Of a DNA stretch of 6,052 nucleotides, positions 4,638 through 6,052 are shown piece after piece (within the stretch, counting starts at the first letter, position 1; each line of letters begins with the position of its first letter). Source of the stretch: GCA-2746235 sp049609225. Lineage in GTDB: Bacteria > Planctomycetota > UBA1135. The stretch covers positions 1 through 6,052 of the forward strand of contig JBMYYH010000134.1 of the NCBI GenBank assembly GCA_049609225.1, written 5' to 3'. The notes beneath the pieces are model-generated. The model ran no database searches. It saw only the letters and a program-made list of their open reading frames with translations, and was not told where the DNA came from. The translations under genes and the position numbers were made by a program.

Positions 4638-6052
4638 ATGACTGCGGTTCCAGCAAAGGATGGCGGCGGACGCCATGCCCTTCGGGGAGCCTTGGTCATG
4701 GCTATCTGGACCTTGGTTTCCAGGGTGCTCGGCTATGTGCGCGATGCCGCCATGCTTGCCGTCTTCGGAGCCAGTGCGGGTCAAGGTGCATTCCTTTTGG
4801 CTTGGACCGTTCCGAACCTGTTCCGACGTCTGTTGGGCGAGGGAGCCGTTTCCGCAGCGGTGCAACCTGCACTTGCCCAGGCTGAGGAAGAGGAAGGGGA
4901 GGAGACCGCCAAGGAACTCTTCGCTTCTTTCCAAGGACTGTTGCTGGTGTTGTTGATCGGGGTCTTGATCCTCGGCGAGGCCGTGGTCTTCACCTGGCGC
5001 GCCGCGCTGGAACCCAACCCCGAAAACATGGATCTGCGCCGAACCCTTTGGTTCACAGCATGTCTCCTGCCCTATGTGGTGCCGATCTGCATGTCGGCCC
5101 TCGCCGCCGCACCGCAAAACCTGCGCCATCGATTCTTGTGGCCATCGATTGCGCCCGTCCTCCTGAACATCGTTTGGATCGGCGGCCTCGCATGGGTCAC
5201 TTGGCTGACGGACTACCCATTGGGTCGTCTGGAACTCCTTCCGATCGTGGTCCTGTTCGGTGGATTGTTGCAGTGGGGATTGCAGTGGCCCGGCTTGCGT
5301 TCGATCGGTTGGTCCTTACGCCCGCGTTTTCGTCGCTCCGACGCCCGCCGCCGCCGTGCCGTGCTCGCCTTCTTGCCCGCACTACTCGGTATGGCAGCTT
5401 TGCAGATCAATGTCGCGCTCGACCAGGTCCTGGTGCGTGAGTTGGTGGATGAAACCGCCAACAACTATTCCTTTTACGCGAACCGCCTGCTGCATCTGCC
5501 CTTGGCTTTGGTCGGCATCGCCGCGATGACCGGTTCGATGCCGTTGTTCTCGCGGCTTGCGGCATCGCGGGATTTTCCTGCCCTCAGCACGGCACTCGGA
5601 CGCGGTTGCGAAAGCACCTTGCTCCTCATCATGGCCGCTGGATTGGGCCTCGCTGTCATCGCCGACCCGCTCCTGACTCTGTTGTTCCAACGCGGTGAGT
5701 TCACCGCCGACGATGTCGCCCGCCTGACACCCACCGTCCATGCCTATCTATGCGTCTTGCCCTTCGCCGCCATCGGCGGTCTGCTCACGCGCGCGCATCA
5801 ATCCTTGGGTTCCTATCGTCTGCCCGCCCTCGCCGCGACGCTATCCGTACCCATCAACCTGATCCTGGATTGGATCCTCCTGCCGAAGTACGGCGTGCAA
5901 GCGGCTGGTTGGGCAACTGCCGTCTCCATCGCGGTCCAAGCCCTGATCCTGATGTTGATAGGTAGAGCTAGGGGAGACACGGACACAGGACTGGCCCTGT
6001 GCTTCAAGGTGCTGTGCAAGAGATTCCCCCAACGCCGCTTGATCTATCAATA
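4638..6052 (+). CDS. murJ: Lipid II flippase MurJ (MviN family), 3' end outside window
   Basis: MurJ is an inner-membrane transporter of the MOP superfamily that flips lipid-linked peptidoglycan precursor (lipid II) to the outer face of the membrane. The open frame runs 471 codons to the edge, against a usual 510-530. The N-terminus has SRVLGYVRDA and TVPNLFRRLLGEGAVSAAVQPALAQ, the family signature. R29, R35, R63 and R283 (YANRLLHLP) align by eye with E. coli R18, R24, R52 and R270, reported as essential, and E68 aligns with E57. Twelve hydrophobic segments are visible (roughly residues 17 to 440), so the last two helices, which form the lipid groove in known structures, would lie beyond the edge. 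Differences from E. coli include Gly50 for Asp39, Asn282 for Asp269 and a His for Glu273. The final bases TA could begin a Tyr codon or a stop. An 11-residue polar leader (TAVPAKDGGGR) precedes the first helix. Confidence 0.95.
   Translation, partial: MTAVPAKDGGGRHALRGALVMAIWTLVSRVLGYVRDAAMLAVFGASAGQGAFLLAWTVPNLFRRLLGEGAVSAAVQPALAQAEEEEGEETAKELFASFQGLLLVLLIGVLILGEAVVFTWRAALEPNPENMDLRRTLWFTACLLPYVVPICMSALAAAPQNLRHRFLWPSIAPVLLNIVWIGGLAWVTWLTDYPLGRLELLPIVVLFGGLLQWGLQWPGLRSIGWSLRPRFRRSDARRRRAVLAFLPALLGMAALQINVALDQVLVRELVDETANNYSFYANRLLHLPLALVGIAAMTGSMPLFSRLAASRDFPALSTALGRGCESTLLLIMAAGLGLAVIADPLLTLLFQRGEFTADDVARLTPTVHAYLCVLPFAAIGGLLTRAHQSLGSYRLPALAATLSVPINLILDWILLPKYGVQAAGWATAVSIAVQALILMLIGRARGDTDTGLALCFKVLCKRFPQRRLIYQ

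Noticed and set aside
3890..4699. A 269-codon minus-strand open frame opposite the glycosyltransferase and the murJ start
   Set aside because: It crosses a gene boundary, would cover the proposed murJ promoter, and has no recognisable motif, whereas the plus-strand frames have clear signatures.
5048..5440. Plus- and minus-strand frames of 80-130 codons inside murJ
   Set aside because: All are out-of-frame shadows; the murJ frame is open from 4638 to the edge and carries twelve hydrophobic segments and family motifs.
1..6052. Defence island, mobile element, CRISPR array, tRNA or riboswitch
   Set aside because: I scanned the window for direct repeat arrays, terminal inverted repeats, transposase motifs and cloverleaf-like segments and saw none; nearly all bases are assigned to conserved genes.

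Overview
The window reads as chromosomal housekeeping sequence from a GC-rich, Gram-negative-type bacterium, most likely a planctomycete or a close PVC relative. The best clue is GyrA. Its N-terminal half carries 'LKPSQRRILVAMNDL', 'GDTSGNYHPHGE', 'IYPTLVRMAQPF' and 'GSIDGDPPAAMRYTEA', which I associate with planctomycete GyrA. This placement comes from recalled family patterns, not from a search. All six supported genes lie on the + strand, and no RNA genes, mobile elements or CRISPR arrays are visible.

Layout. (1) Positions 1-255 hold the last 84 codons of diaminopimelate epimerase (dapF), including the second catalytic cysteine; the gene starts outside the window. (2) A 76-base leader with a GC-rich hairpin precedes gyrA (332-2800), a complete gyrase A subunit with catalytic Tyr, GyrA box, six CTD blades and an acidic tail. 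(3) Three genes follow in tight coupling: yqeY (overlaps gyrA by 1 base), a 98-residue single-pass membrane protein of unknown function (overlaps yqeY by 4 bases), and a family-4-type glycosyltransferase (5-base gap). The junction before the glycosyltransferase is a small hairpin that contains its Shine-Dalgarno sequence and has the upstream stop codon in its loop. (4) Positions 4595-4637 form a short boundary: an inverted repeat around the glycosyltransferase stop codon, then a sigma70-like promoter placed so that transcription would begin at or next to the murJ ATG. (5) murJ, the lipid II flippase gene, runs from 4638 off the right edge, with 12 membrane segments visible.

How the genes relate. 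DapF supplies meso-diaminopimelate for peptidoglycan (and lysine), and MurJ flips the finished lipid II precursor, so the window is bracketed by cell-wall genes. The glycosyltransferase and the small membrane protein could also serve the envelope, but that is inferred from position only. GyrA (supercoiling) and YqeY (possible amidotransferase-related role) are general housekeeping.

I did not find a clearly new system. The points most worth a second look are the small membrane protein, the junction structures, the apparently leaderless murJ promoter, the changed cavity residues in MurJ, the proline at the quinolone-contact position of GyrA, and a G/C strand-composition switch near 4.2-4.4 kb.
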